NCBI GenBank assembly: GCA_033220425.1
Contig: CM065647.1
Location: 62,001 to 126,000, forward strand
Source of the DNA: Lepraria neglecta
Taxonomy: Eukaryota > Ascomycota > Lecanoromycetes > Lecanorales > Stereocaulaceae
Direction: 5' to 3'
Length of the DNA: 64,000 nucleotides
Below the pieces are notes generated by a model. It searched no databases. It saw only the letters and a list, made by a program, of their open reading frames with translations, and had not been told where the DNA came from. The position numbers and the translations under genes were made by a program. Positions 22,201-35,758 of the stretch are shown here, one piece after another. The first letter of the stretch is position 1. Every line of letters begins with the position of its first letter.

Positions 22201-25200
22201 TCTAACTATAGAGGTAGTAGATATATATCGGTCTAAGTGACTGCATTCAGGCCTCGAATATCTACGACAGCTCTTCCTTTCCTAGTTCTGTCTAGTAGGG
22301 TTTTCTAGACTATAAACACCGGGAAACTAAACGGTATAGATTCCGAAGTCCAGCTGAGGCGTCTCTATTCGTAAAGTTTATCGAAAGTCTTATCGATAAC
22401 CTTCTTAGACTTACTACTTAGTAGGTAGATATAAACTATCTTAGGAGCGCGTTCTTCCCAGTTAGATTTCAGGGGTATATATATCTATTCGTTCTAAAGG
22501 ACGTCGGCAAAGCCGCCCTCTTGCCAAAGTATTAGGAATTCGTTAACAACGGCTTAGATAGCGGGGTTGCCTCTATATATAGTCACTCCGTTCGGTAGCA
22601 CGGAATCGTTTAGTATTAGTATTACAGATATGTCAGGGATCGATAATATTGAATCTATTAGCGTAACGGCTAGAGCTGCTAGTATTAAGATGGTTAATAC
22701 GGTAGTAACCTTATTGAATACTCGCTTGATCTAGCTTGTTTAATATTCCCTTTTCGGTCAACGTATAGCTAGCTCGGCGACGTCATACTACCCGGATATA
22801 ATATGATAGTAGTTATCGAAATTCGCTTCTTGGACAGTATCGAGACGAAGATTCCTCGGGATCCTAATAGAGCTATCTGAGTTATTCTTTACTACTACGG
22901 TAGTAAAGGAGGAGTTAATAAAATAGGCGTAAAGTAAGAGCTCGCACTTGTCTAGCTCGAAGAAGAAATCTCGGTTAGGTAATAATATATAATATACTAG
23001 AATCTAGGCTTGGGAACGAGATAGAATAATAATCGTATTCTTTATATATACTATATACGATATAGACCGTCCTCGCGTCCTGACTTTAATAGGAATTTCG
23101 ACGCTATAGCTACTAATCGAGGCTATCGATTTGGATACAAGTATATTAATCTTTTCTAGAACTATAATATCTATCCTAATAAGTAATTTGGCTTTAAGAT
23201 TATCGATAAGATATACCTCTCTAGGAGTAGTAATAGTAGTTGTTTCTTTATTATCTCGCTTGCTAAGGAAATAGATTAGTATTATACTATACTCGTTAGT
23301 TTTATAAATATTAGAGCCTACTCCGCGCACCTTAATAGGGCTCGCTATTCTCCGTATCTAAAAGTTAGGAATAGTATAAGAATACTCCCGATCTAGTAGA
23401 GTAATACTATATCTAGTGTTAAGGTATAGTATAAAGATTTTACCGTCAGATGATAACTTGGTATTAGCTATAGCGTAATAGTAATTATGGAATATATATC
23501 TAGTGCCGACTTCTTTAGCGAAGCTCGTAGTAGACTAGATAAATTCTTCGAAAGCGTTAGTAACGGGTCTAGACTCGGAAGCTTTAGTAATAGTATCGAC
23601 GATTTCTCGAGAATCCTTAGGGACGGTATCGACGTTTCCCTTCGTCGGAAATCCCTAGTAAGTCGCTAATATAGTAGCTCGACCTTTGCCGGAATTACTA
23701 AGGTATTTATAGAGTAGGTTCTTGGACGAAAAGGTCTAGAGATAGCGTCGACACTAGTACGTCTTCTTCGGTATTACGGAAGTACCTTTAGCTGCTACGA
23801 CAGCACTTCTAAAGTAATTCTCGATATCTATATCTTACTATAGTTTATAGTAGTTAAGGTCCTCGTCTCTATAGTAGTTATCGCTATTATTATAAGCTAG
23901 ATCGAAACTTATATTTTACTAGTCTTAGGAAGGAGACTAGTCGGCTCTAGATACTCCGTTAGAAGCGTCTTTAGAGACTTTATTCGCTTAGTAGGTAATA
24001 CCTAGACAAGGAAATCGACGGTCTCGATTTTAGAAGCCTCCGTTTGCCTAATTTAACGGTCTTCCGAAGCCGGCGTTATTATTACTAGCTTAAGAACTCG
24101 GCTAGTTCGATAACTAATTTATAAAAGGTAACGAGCTACCTTGATTTCCTATAGTAATCTATAGCAGTTAGCGAGCGGGAGGTAAGGCAGGATTTTGCAG
24201 ACGAGACGCTTATACTAGCGTAGTATTCGGCTAATAGAAAGAACTATTAGTAAAGCTATTGCCGTAAGGATTATTATACGGTAGCTACGGAAATCCTTGG
24301 TAGAATTACTGCTACTCGTACTAATAAGGAAACGGGGTATCTAAAGATCTACCCTATTAACGAAACTAAAACTGAGACTAATACTAACTAGGTCTTGTCG
24401 ACCTCCTATCGACTTACTAATACGGCTACTAGGTATACTAGCCTTGCTAGTTTTATCGAGTAAGCTCGAACTATAAATTGGCCTTAGAGTTAATCTAACT
24501 AAGGAACTATTTAATTATTATTAATAGCGTCGGTTTAGATATATAAAGACGAAATTCAAGCTGTATATTATTCTAGGCTACTATAAGCTAGTTATATTCG
24601 GTAAGGAGCTCAGCTACTCTAGTATATTAACGAATACTCTAGACGTAGGCTCGAGGGTACTTACCGTTTCTGGCGTTAGCTATAGTATAACGCTTAGTTT
24701 ATAATACTTTTATCGCGACTAAAGATTACTCCTTAAAACGCTTAATAAGCGTCTTAGTCTAAGATTATAGATTAGCCCTCCTAAGAAGATTCTTATTAAG
24801 ATTCGAAAGTTTATTAGTATACTAGATAAGAGTATCTCCTCTAAAGTAAAGTAGTAAGGCTTCAACGACCTTAGGCTCTCCTCTAGTAGTAGCTATATCT
24901 TTTAGTCGGTTAATAAATATATAGATATCCCGGAAGATAGTCCGATTGTTTTTGGTACTAATAGGACCTTTATAGACGAACAAGTTATCGAAAAATCCGA
25001 TATCTTCTAGCTTTAGGTAGCTATTCCTACTAGCACCACTACTATTCGCTCCGTTAGCTCCTAGATCTCCCGGAGGTCCCGGAGGACCTCGCTCCCTAGG
25101 CTAAGGTAGGTACTTATATATATACTATACAATAGCGGCGTTAATAATAGCTTACACTTAAGATATAATATTAGTACCTATATTAGTATTAGAAGGACCT

Positions 25201-25900
25201 ATAGGCCGGTTATAGATAGTCTCTTCAGCAGATGTTTCTCTTATAGTAGTAGTACTACTATCCGTAAAATTCGAGGCTGTTAATACCGGCGTCCTAGGAG
25301 GCGTACTCCCTATAGATAGAGGTTCCTAGAGAAGTCGTCTAGAACGCTCGGTATCTTTCTCGAATTTAGTTAGAGCGGCTCTGAAAATAGAATGATCTAG
25401 AGCCTAGTCGGATAGCCAAGATAGTGCTTTAATAGACCGTGATCTAGTTCGGTAGTCTTAGGCACTTAGAATACAATCTTACTAGGTAGATCTAAAATTA
25501 TTCTTAATAAGATAAGAAATAATATAGCGAGTAAGATTACTAACGGCCTCAGCGTAGAAGTATTCTAACTTAATAAATTTATTAAGCTAAAAAGTAATAA
25601 CGATAGTATTACGGCTAACTAGATTATAGCTCGAGGAAGCCACGGTAAAGACTTCTTGTAATAGCGGATATCGAGAATATAGAAGACCTTTTGAGGAGGA
25701 ACGCGTAGTATAGATTCTTTTCCCGGCAAGTATCTATAATACTCGACGAGCTTAAAGTATTAGTATAGGCAGAAGTAGTACTAAGATAGCTGGGGCTTAT
25801 TAGTAATAGACTGTCGGTATCTTGTCGATAAATCTTCGGAGGAGAAGGAATCGGTATTAGTATAGCGGAAGACTAGGAGGACTAGGAGGATAGGCTTATA
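19230..25900 (-). pseudogene. gag-pol of G3, fossil
   Basis: A degraded Gypsy polyprotein, broken many times. Open stretch 23330-23004 (MRGVGSNIYKTNEY...) aligns by eye with 56908-56639 of G6, which supports a shared gag-pol ancestry. Domain positions are given under G3. Confidence 0.8.
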
Positions 25901-26017
25901 GAGGCTTTGGGGTAGCTACTAGCGTAGCGGAAGACAGAGAGGATAGTGAGGACTAGTGGCTACTAGGTAGCTAGTACTTCGGCGACGCTGAAACTGGTGC
26001 TTCTCCGGCGTTCCTAG

Positions 26018-26180
26018 TGTTGCAATCTAGTTACCTAATTGCTCTTTATGCGATTCCATTGTCCTTCTCCGCTAGTTACAGGTAGAAGTATTAGCAAATA
26101 GATAGAGATGTCTATTAGTACTCCATAGATTCTTATCTCTTAGCTAGTTAGTTAATTAAGTATTTTCTGCTATTACAATA
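26018..26180 (+). repeat. 5' LTR of Copia C1
   Basis: tgttgcaatc to attacaata. I count about a dozen differences from the 3' LTR and all are transitions. The leader starts ggttataagcc, a possible primer-binding site. Confidence 0.92.
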
Positions 26181-29100
26181 GGTTATAAGCCTAGGGGTTT
26201 GAAATAATCCACTTACTACTTCCGCTACACTTTTTTCAAAAATACTATTATTTAAGATTAACTCCTCCTCTCTCCTACTACTATACTCTACCCTACCTAC
26301 CTTCTTATTATAGAGGAAGGACGTAGTTTATTTGCCTTTACTAAGCTTAAAGGCCCTAATAACTTTAAGACCTAGTGGCGTAATATATAATTTGCTCTTG
26401 CTAACGCCCTTCTTATTAAATATATCAACGATACTTATCCTCGCCCTGGCCCCGCTCCTAATAGGTCCTCTAAGGCTATAAACGCTGAGAGTCTAAGAGA
26501 TTAGAACTCTTGAGATACTTAGGATGGCCGGGCCTCTACCCGACTAGGATATATATACTCTTAGGATATCCAGTAGTTCTTAGATATTAAGATATTATTA
26601 TCTCGAATATCTACTTAGACCTTGGATTTTCTAAAGGAGAAATTTACCCCCTTAGGACTGGCCGCTAAATAGGCTATATTATCTAATTTATCGTCTATCT
26701 CTTATAAAGGCTCTATTACTAATATATTAGCTGAGTTTAAGATAGTCTAGACGGAAATAACTAACCTCAATATTAAGGTTAAAGATATTATCCTTCTAAT
26801 ACTTCTTAATATTCTAGGCCCTAAGTAGAATTAATACTATACTATCCTGAACGAGAAGGCTCGGAAGGATAATTCTATTACTTTCGATAATACTATTAAG
26901 GGCCTAATTAATTATAAGCAGGGAATAAAGAATAAGGTTTCTACTTACTAGACAAGGACTATACCTAAGTCAAATTCTAATAACTCTTACTCCTATTATA
27001 GATCTAAGGGTTACTAGAAGCCTTCTTACTTTCACCGTAATAAGGACTATCGTATCTACTATTAGAAAGGCTATATAGACCGTATTTATCCCAATAAGCC
27101 TAAATTCTTAGAGGATTCTTCTACTACTAGCAAATCTTCTTCTCCGAAAAAGTCGGTTATATCCTACTATCTTCGTATAAATCTAGTACTCTTAGGCCAA
27201 ATTATAAATACTCTAAATATCTAGATAATTAACTCGGGATCGACCGACTATATCTATGATAATAGGAGTTAGTTTATTAGCTATCGAACGGTTAAGGAGA
27301 AGATAGTCACTATTATAAATAAGATTATCTAGGTATTCGGTCGTAGCGATATTACTTTATCCCTTCTATAGCTATCTAGCGAAGTAAGGCAAATACTCCT
27401 CTCCAACGTCCTTTATAGTCCTGTCCGCTCCAATCTTATTAGTACTACTCGTCTAGTAATAAAGTATATGAATATATATCTAAACGGCCTTAACGAGGCC
27501 TCCTATATTATTTTTAATAGAGAAGTTATTAGATATATAGATATAAGGGAAGATCTTTATTAACTCCGTATTACTCCGCCCTATAGGGCTAAAGCTTACT
27601 TAACTATAACTTCTAACTCTACAGTTCACGAGAACTCTATTAATAATAATATCTATAGTACTAAGAGCCTTAATGTCGCTACTACGCCTCTTTAGACCTA
27701 TATATAAGCTACTTCTATAAGTAATAACGAATACGTGCTTTAGCACCGGCGATTTACTTACCTCGTATATAGTAGTCTTTAGAAGGTCCAATATCTCGTC
27801 TAGAGACTATATCTTTATAGGTATCCCCTAATAGAAATATATAGTAATTATATAAAGAGGAGGTAATAGGAATAAGTTTCCCGTAAGCCAATAAGATATA
27901 CTATCGATTTCCTAGATAAGCTATACTTCGACCTTGAAGGACCTTTTCTACTAGGAATTTATAGAGAAAAGTATATATAGACCGTTATCGATAACTCTAC
28001 AGGGGCTATATAGACTAAGCTATTAGTCTCTAAGGATAAGACTTTTAAGAAGATAGTAGACTAGGTTATAAGAATAGAGACCTAGTTAGGACGGAAGGTT
28101 AAGGTATAGAGAACTAACCTTAGGACTGAATTCTATAATTACTATTTCTCGGCCTACTTTGCTAAGAAGGGTATCTAATAGGAATACTCCGTCTCTTATA
28201 TATATACCTAGAATAGTAAGGCTAAGAGGAAGAACTATACTCTTATAGGACCTACTCGATCGATTATAGCTGAGAAGTATCTAGGAAAACATCTATAGTA
28301 CGAGATCGTCTCTACTATCTGCTATATACGGAATAGATATCCTACAAGAGTCCTCGATAATAACGCTATTCCCTACTTTGCTCTTAATAGCGAAATACCT
28401 AATATCTCCTATTTCAAGGTTTTTAGGAGTAGGGCTTAGGTACTTATTCCTAAGACTATATTAAGAGGTAAACTTAATAAGCGCTTCTGGTAAGGTATCT
28501 TTATTAGATACGAGGGAATAAATTATCGTGTCTATAACCCTAAGACTAGAAAGGTTACTGCCTATCAAGATATGAAAGTTGATAAGAATACTATCTACTA
28601 ACTAGGGGAGTCTAAAATAACGCTATTCCTATAGACTAAATAAGATAATTTACTCCTTATAGGTTTAGAACGCGATAATTTACTATTATTTATAGTCTTT
28701 ACTATAGACCTTTCTTCTGCGGATTCAAGTAACCTTTCTCTACTACCTTTAGGAGAGCCTTCTTCTAATAAAGCTAGTAAGGAAGATAATAATCTACCTG
28801 AAAAGAAACCTTATAATCTAAAGAACCGGATCCCTAATAGCTTCTAGCCTAGAGATACTACGAGATCTAAAGGTATAAAATTCAGGGAGCACTATACTAA
28901 TTTCTTGGATACGGTCGTTCGTCTATTTAGCGATAACGTTATTTTAGAAGGACTAACGCCAAAGTTTTATATCTATATAGTAAAAGCTCTCAGCGTCTTA
29001 TCTAAAGGGGAGACTCTTAACCCTTAGCCTCAAGAACCGCAGACTCTTCGGCAGGCTATAAAGATAGCTAATTGGTCTCTTTAGAAAGAAGCTATATAGT

Positions 29101-29801
29101 TAGAATATAATTCTCTAATAGAGAACTCTATATAGGACCTCGTCGATCCTCCTATAGGTAAGCCTCTTATTAGGAAATAGGTCTTCTATATTAAGAAGAA
29201 GGAATATAGCTCTATTAAGCGGAAGGCTCTATAGATAATCTATAGCTATCGATAAGAATAGGGTATTAACTATAAAGAGACTTTTGCCTCTATTATTAAG
29301 GTAGTCTCTTATAGATTAATAATCTTAACTACCGCTAAAGGAGACCTTTATATAGAGTAAATAGATATAGTTACCGCCTTCCTCTATAGTCTTCTCGACG
29401 AGCTTATCTATATCGTTCAGCCTACGGAGTTCGAGGACGAGACGAATAAGGTCTGCAAGCTACGAAAAGCTCTCTACGGGCTGAAGTAATCTCCTCGTAT
29501 CTAGTATATAACTATTTAGAGCTTCCTCTCCTAACTAGGTTTTATAAGAATAACTACGGACTACTACGTATTTATATCCACAGATAGGACTATCTATATC
29601 GCCCTTTATATCGATAACCTACTTATAGTTAGTATAGAGATTATAAAAGTCAACGAGCTCAAATAGTAACTTAGTACCAAATTCAGAATGACTGATATAG
29701 ATCCTGCTACTCGCTATTTGGGTATTGAGATCGAACGTCATCCTACTAGAATTATACTATATTAGCGTTCGTATTTGATAACGGTATTATAGTATTTTGA
29801 G

Positions 29802-30014
29802 ATGGATAATTGTCACCCTACCGCCACTCCCATGGATGCCGGAGTCCCAGGATTCATGATGCCTCCTCTCATGTGGCATTACGTTAGAGAGGTCGCGGTG
29901 GATGGGAAGATTAGGATCAAATACATTAGTACTAAGGACATGCTTGCGGACGGTCTCACCAAGCCCCTACCGGCGGCGAGCTTTCAGAAGTTCGTTGCGA
30001 ATATAGGTATATAG
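29802..30014 (+). pseudogene. Copia C1 RNase H C-terminal part, low-RIP stretch
   Basis: Shows HYVREVAVDGK, KYISTKDMLADGLTKPL and a FQKFV ending, the well-known Copia RNase H tail. Its codon use and CA/TG content are normal, in sharp contrast to the pol sequence just upstream. Part of a fossil element. Confidence 0.85.
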
Positions 30015-30052
30015 AAACACCAAGGCTACGTCATAAATGGACTCGAGGGGAG

Positions 30053-30215
30053 TATTGCAATCTAGTTGCCTGATTGCTCTTTATGCGATTCCATTGTCCT
30101 TCTCCGCTAGTTATAGGCAGAAGTGTTAGCAAATAGATAGAGATGTCTATTGGTACTCCATAGATTCCTATCTCTTAGCTAGTTAGTCAATTGAGTATTT
30201 TCTGCCATTGCAATA
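30053..30215 (+). repeat. 3' LTR of Copia C1
   Basis: 163 bp, tattgcaatc to attgcaata. It is less RIPped than its 5' partner. Confidence 0.92.
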
Positions 30216-30307
30216 CCTAGGAACGGCGGCGAGCTGGTTAGATCTTTAGATATCTGTCGAGTAATTGGAATAGTACTCGGCAAGATATAAGACCCGTTAT
30301 TACCATT

Positions 30308-30436
30308 TGTCAAGGACAAGGAGCTTTCTATACAATTGAATGATTAATTGGTTAGTTCTTCTAAGTAAGAGAAGCTTGCTTAGCTGAAAGCTACATGCCA
30401 AGCGCCAAGCGCTTACTAAGCGCCGAATTCTTAACA
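30308..30436 (-). repeat. 5' LTR of G3 (129 bp)
   Basis: tgtcaaggac to cttaaca, followed outward by agtgt. It adjoins the primer-binding-like site gacccgttattacca (30291-30305). Confidence 0.9.
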
Positions 30437-30441
30437 AGTGT

Positions 30442-30878
30442 ATTTTGTAGTTATCTATTATAATTACAGATATAGGACCGCCGCTTGCGTATAGGGTATA
30501 GCGAGGAAGGATTCGATCTCGGACGAATTCATTGAATATAGCAGTGGTAATCGACCCCTGATATATTATCTAGTCGATATAGCCGTCGACTGTAAAGACA
30601 GGTAGTAGACTCTATCTCTTATTTCTCGTGAGGCTCTATATTACTAACGGTGTCCTTCCTAGGGGTTCCTATCCAAATTTTCGATCTCCTAAGTACTATT
30701 AGTAAGTACTAGCAAAGTAGAAGAAGACTGACTTACCTGTACGCTTATAGGCAGTACTCTCGTCTAGAAAAACAAGCTAGTTAGCCCGCTAATCAGCGAG
30801 CTTAGTGAACCAATAGTCCCGAAGCTCTTAATTGCGTTCCTTAGCAATCTTGCGGTACTTCTTCTAAGACTACCCTAG
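30442..30878 (-). pseudogene. Tc1/mariner-type transposase, central catalytic piece
   Basis: Minus strand from 30878: KKYRKIAKERN, LVFLDES (first catalytic Asp), PLGRTPLV, LLPVFTVDGYID and VIIIDNYKI (second catalytic Asp). These are the ordered blocks of a DDE transposase of the Tc1/mariner superfamily. The N-terminal part resumes at 49637 across Gypsy G4, and the C-terminal part at 19112 across G3. Both junctions fall inside duplicated target sites (cctag and agtgt/agtat). The piece carries several CAA/CAG/TGG-to-stop changes of RIP type. Confidence 0.88.
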
Positions 30879-31333
30879 TGTTACGATCAGGAAACATGAT
30901 CAGGGATGCGCTCAAGGAGCGTAGCGCCCGTTATGATTCGAGTCGACGAATTAGTATCCGACTCGGACAGGACCCTGAAAGCTTGGCGTGCTAAGCGATG
31001 AGCGCAACGAGCGTAGTACGATCAAAGCGATCATGAATGATGACCGCAATGAGCGCAGTGCGATCAATGCGATCAAGGATGCTTGGTATGGATTTCGTAT
31101 ATCTATATACACGGAGCACTGCTTACCACTTGGAGCATCGTGCTTAACTTGCTATTCAATTGTCTACTATATACGATAGATCTCTTAGGCTAGGCACTAA
31201 ATATATATCATCTAATTATATACCAGACTCGCTTAGCATTACTAGAAGCCTGCTTTATACTCTTATCTAGTTGTACCTCTATCCCTATTAAGAATCAATC
31301 TATATATAATACTAGTACGTACGGTTCGTAATA
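30879..31333 (+). repeat. 5' LTR of G4 (455 bp)
   Basis: tgttacgatcagg to cggttcgtaata. It carries an extra 18 bp compared with 49200-49636, at the gagcgc/gatca repeat near 31001-31020. ORF 30988-31179 is just LTR sequence. Confidence 0.93.
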
Positions 31334-32224
31334 CTTTGAGCACCCTTAAGGATAAGTATACTACTAAGAGACCCTAGGGCTAATACCCTAAGCTCCTTAA
31401 TAATAGAGACGCCCGACTATTAATAAAGGAACTAGTAGATATGTTGAGATAGCCTAGCCCGACTTATACTATAGAGAAAGAGATAAGCTCGAGGGATAGC
31501 TATCTTAGGTTGGTTTATACCTGGCTTTCTAGGGAGACTATATATCTACTCAGCGATATCTAACCTTCGCTATTACTTACTTACGTAGAAGAGCCTAGAA
31601 GTAGGTTAACCTATTCCTAAAGAAATATATAGAAGAATTAGAAGACGACGATAATATAGAAATCAAGTAGTAGATAGAGAGTATGGCTATATTTAGACTC
31701 GAAATCTACTATATATTCAGATCGTCTAATAAAGTTAATATAGTAATATAAACTATCTAGTACTTGACTTAGAAGAAGTCTATATCGGAGTATTTAACTT
31801 AGTTTCAGTAGTACCTAGTAAAGACTAACTAGGATAATAATATATTAATAACTATATACCGAAGAGGTCTAAAGGATAACGTTAAGGATAAACTTATAAG
31901 GTTAGGGATTATCTTAGATACCCTTAATAAGCTAATTAAAGAAGTAATTAAAATTAACGATAAGCTATTTAAAAGGACTATAGAGAAAAGGTATAACGGA
32001 GGAGTTAGTAGGATGGGATACTTAAGCTTTTTTACTAAATCGAAGAGCTATCGCCTAGGATATAAAGAATACGACCCTTATAGACTAGTACTAATAGAAC
32101 TAGATTTTATGAAGAAGAAAGGTAAATAGGCTTTTAGAGGACTAACTAGAGGTAAGAAGCAGTAAAGGGGTAGAAAGAAAATATTTACGTATTATAGCTA
32201 TAGTAAACCGGGCTACTTTGCTAG

Positions 32225-32638
32225 TGTTACGAACCGTACGTACTGGTATCGTATAATAATTGATTCTTACTATAGATAGGAGTATAATAGAGTAAGAGTA
32301 TAAAGTAGGCTTCAAGTAATACTAAGCGGGTCTAGTATATAATTAGATAATATATATTTAGTATCTAGCTTAAGAGATCTATCGTATATAATTAAGTATA
32401 AGGTAAGATACAAAGTTAAGTACGATACTCTAAGTAATAAGTAAGTACTCCTATATATAGTAATAGGAAATCCTACTAAGCCTTTCTTAATCGCATCGAT
32501 CGCTCTACGCTCATTACGATTATTATTCTTGATCGCACTAATCGTGCTACGATCATTGCGACCATCGCTTAACCTACCTATCCTATCCAAAGTCCCTTGT
32601 CCTTTGCGATAGTCCTATTAGAACTACTAGTTCTAATA
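32225..32638. mobile_element. solo LTR of the G1 family, TSD gctag
   Basis: 414 bp, tgttacgaacc to ttctaata, with gctag at 32220-32224 and 32639-32643. It is inserted in the zinc-knuckle region of G4 gag, in opposite orientation. No internal element. Confidence 0.93.
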
Positions 32639-35307
32639 GCTAGAGACTATAAGTTAAAAAATATAGTATATCGAGAGTAGCTAAACGTACTAGAAAAGGT
32701 ACGAGACTAGGATAGTAATTCTAGTAGAATCTTACTAATATAGAACGAAGTCTATAGTTAGTAACTAGAAGAAGAATCTAATTTAGGAGACGAGGAGTTC
32801 TCTAATAATAGCTTTACGAACGAAGCTAATACTTAGATAGGAATACTATATATTAGGGATAGCAGTAATACTTAGGGAAGGTAATCTAAATAGGATTAGA
32901 ATAAGGAAGAATCGGAATAGAAGGTTCTAATTAAAAGGAAAGAACTACTAATAGTATCTAAACCTAGATCTACTATATCTAAGGAGAGATAGGAATATTT
33001 AGAGGAAGAAAGACTAAAAGAATTCTAGAACGACTTTAGTATCTTAGACTTTAGGAGTAACTACTATTACCCTAAATATAAGGAAGTCTACTAGAGATAG
33101 TATATAGAGAATAGTTATAACTATTATAGAATTAATCGTAGAAAGGAACTAGGAGTTCTAATAAAATTATCCTATAGTAATTACTAGTACTATAAGTATA
33201 GAGATAATAGATATTCTTAGTACTTAGTAAGAAAATAATAACTAAGTTAATTTCCGCGTAAAAAGGACGAAGAAGAGGCTTACTATTAAAACTAAATAAG
33301 ATATTAGAGTCTAGAAGTAAACCGATACTATCTATAGTAATAGTATATATATTTATATAATGACTACAAGAAATATAAGTTCGAGAAATAACTTGTAGGA
33401 TTCCTCTCTATATAGAGAAAAGAGTAATCCCTTATAGTAGGGGTAGCTATAAAGAGATTAATATATTAACCCCTAAATAATATCTATATTCCGCGCAATA
33501 CGACGCATATATAAAGATACCGGTAATAATCAACGGATAGCGGACTATTATAACAATAGACTCTAGAGCTACTAGAAACTTTATCTTACGAGATCTAGTA
33601 TAAATAACTAGAATACTAACTTAAAAGAAGTTATAGTAGTATAACCTTTAGATAGCTAATAGATTAATACTATTAATAGGAAAGGTAGACGAAGAGATAC
33701 TTTTATTACCTCTTATAATTCAGCGCTACTATAAGGAGATTACCTTTAGTATTATTAGGATAGTTACCTATTATATAATTTTAGGTATACCTTGGTTAAA
33801 GAAGTATAATCTAATAATCGATTAGGCTCGAGGAGTACTCAAGATAGATTAATCCGGTAATATTACTAGGATTATACCTATATATTAGCAGCGTTTAATA
33901 GTAGATAAGAAGTTGAACCGAAGACCGGTCGAGGTATATATTACCTTAGCTTCGTACGAGGACGGTACTAAAAGGTAGTCTAACTCTATAGTTACTAGTA
34001 AAGGTTAGTAGGATAATAAAGTAAGAGATAAGGGAGGAACTAATATAGCCTCTATCCTTTAGGAATATAGTAAGTAGATATATTAATTCGAGGAAGAGAC
34101 GAATATAGAAGTATTACCTAAGTATTAGCTATAGGATTATAAGATCGAACTCGAACCTAGTAAGTAACTAATATTTAGACCTATTTATATATTATTGAAA
34201 AGGAACTTAAGATACTTCGCGGGTATATTAATAAGAACCTTAAAAAGGGATTTATTCAGGAATCTAAATTACTAGTAGGTTATCTAATCCTCTTTATACT
34301 AAAGAAGGACGGAAGCTTAAGACTATATATCGACTATCAAAAGTTAAACGATATTATAATCAAGAATAGATATCTATTACTAAATATAGAAGAGCTATAG
34401 GATCGGCTTAGTAAAGTAAAGATATTTACTAAACTGGATCTTAGAGGTATATATAACCTAATTCGAATAAAGGAAGGCGAAGAATAGAAGACTACCTTCC
34501 GAATAAGATATAGCTACTATAAGTATCTAGTAATATCGTTTAGACTTACTAATATACTAGTAACCTGCTAAGTACTTATTAATAACGTTATACGAGTATA
34601 CTTAGATCGAATAGCGATAGCGTACCTCGATAATATACTAATTTATTCTAAGAATAAGGAAGAATATATTAAGTATATATAGGATATCCTTAGATACCTA
34701 TTATAAGTAAAACTTCTCCTTAAACTAGAAAAGTATAAATTTTATCGATAGTTAGTAGAATTTTTAGGATTTATAGTTAGTATAAAAGGTATTAGTATAA
34801 GCCTAGAGAAAATCAAAGCTATAGTAGAATAGCCTATACTATAGGACGTTTAAGTAGTATAAATCTTCTTAGGATTCGCTAATTTTAATAGTAAATTCAT
34901 TAAGGGCTACTCTAAAAAAGTACTATCTCTAACGGATATTATAAAGAAGGATATTGGATTTATATAGGGGAAAGACTAATAGAAATCATTCGATATACTC
35001 AAGAAAGTATATATAGATCTACTAGTACTCTATATCTTTTAGGCTAACGAACCGGCCTATATTAAAATAGATATATTAGATCTTATAATAGAAGTATACC
35101 TATATTAAATAAAAGACTAAAAGTAGTACCTATTTACCTACTATTTAAGGAAGATATTAGTAGTAGAATAGAACTCTAATTTATACGATAAAGAACTACT
35201 TATCGTAGTATATATATTATAAAACTGGCGAGTATATATAGAGAGCTACTCGGATCTAATTATCTTTATAGATTATAAGAACCTTCTTAATTTTATAATA
35301 ACGAAGG

Positions 35308-35758
35308 TATAAGGTATACTCCCCGTTAGCGGGCTATTATCGTTCCGTAAGATAGACTCCTCGCTAGCGGACCGTTGCTGCGCTCTAGGAACTGCGTCCC
35401 GCTAGCGCTACGATATTGGACTACGGCTCAGCTTCTCGCTATTGCTATACTACTATATACAAAGGTATTCAAAGACGTAAAGTAGTTATATTACTGGTAT
35501 AGTATAGGTGATTCTATATTAGAACTAATTACTAAGGATCCTTAGGAAAGAAGTAGGTAGACTACTCCTTAAGCTTCTCTCTGCGGGTAATATATAGCCG
35601 CTATTAGGCAGCTAACGTACTACTAAGAGCCTAGCTCCTAACGTCTACCAAGTCGGTCGAATATTATCCCGACCTACTCCGGTACTCCGCGTACTAGGAG
35701 ATATCGGAATAACTTCACTAATAAGATAGACCCTTCTAATATAATAGTTAGTATTATA
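35308..35758 (-). repeat. 3' LTR of G5 (451 bp)
   Basis: tataaggtatactcccc to gttagtattata. It has the same length as 39730-40180 and differs from it by transitions. The start contains cccgttagcgggc and ctagcggacc blocks. Confidence 0.93.

Larger units (their letters stand above)
26018..30215 (+). mobile_element. Ty1/Copia element C1, complete in outline, fossil
   Basis: 163-bp LTRs (26018-26180, 30053-30215) and perfect target duplication cctag (26013-26017, 30216-30220), inserted in G3. The plus strand reads gag with a zinc knuckle near 27050-27100, protease (27220-27450), integrase (27850-28580), RT (29060-29780) and the RNase H end (29802-30014). Integrase before RT is the Copia order. 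A polypurine tract (gaggggag) abuts the 3' LTR. The coding region is heavily broken, but the last 250 bases are much less RIPped than the rest. Confidence 0.92.
19113..30436 (-). mobile_element. Ty3/Gypsy element G3 with nested Copia, fossil
   Basis: Bounded by short LTRs (19113-19223 and 30308-30436) and by agtat (19108-19112) / agtgt (30437-30441), a target duplication with one G/A difference. The minus strand has a leader interrupted by Copia C1, gag with a collagen-like linker (about 25100-25037), RT (22380-21900), RNase H (21500-20980), integrase (20700-19900) and a chromodomain (19640-19480). A primer-binding-like site ending in tacca (30291-30305) adjoins the 5' LTR. It is close in domain order and sequence to G6 (52466-59870). 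It is heavily broken. It sits in the Tc1/mariner transposase just after its second catalytic Asp block. Confidence 0.9.

Noticed and set aside
26013-30220. Insertion preference for ctag, as three insertions have cctag/cctag/gctag duplications
   Set aside because: Other insertions use agtyc, taact, gaagg, tttat and ccgaa, and tag is very common in RIPped DNA.
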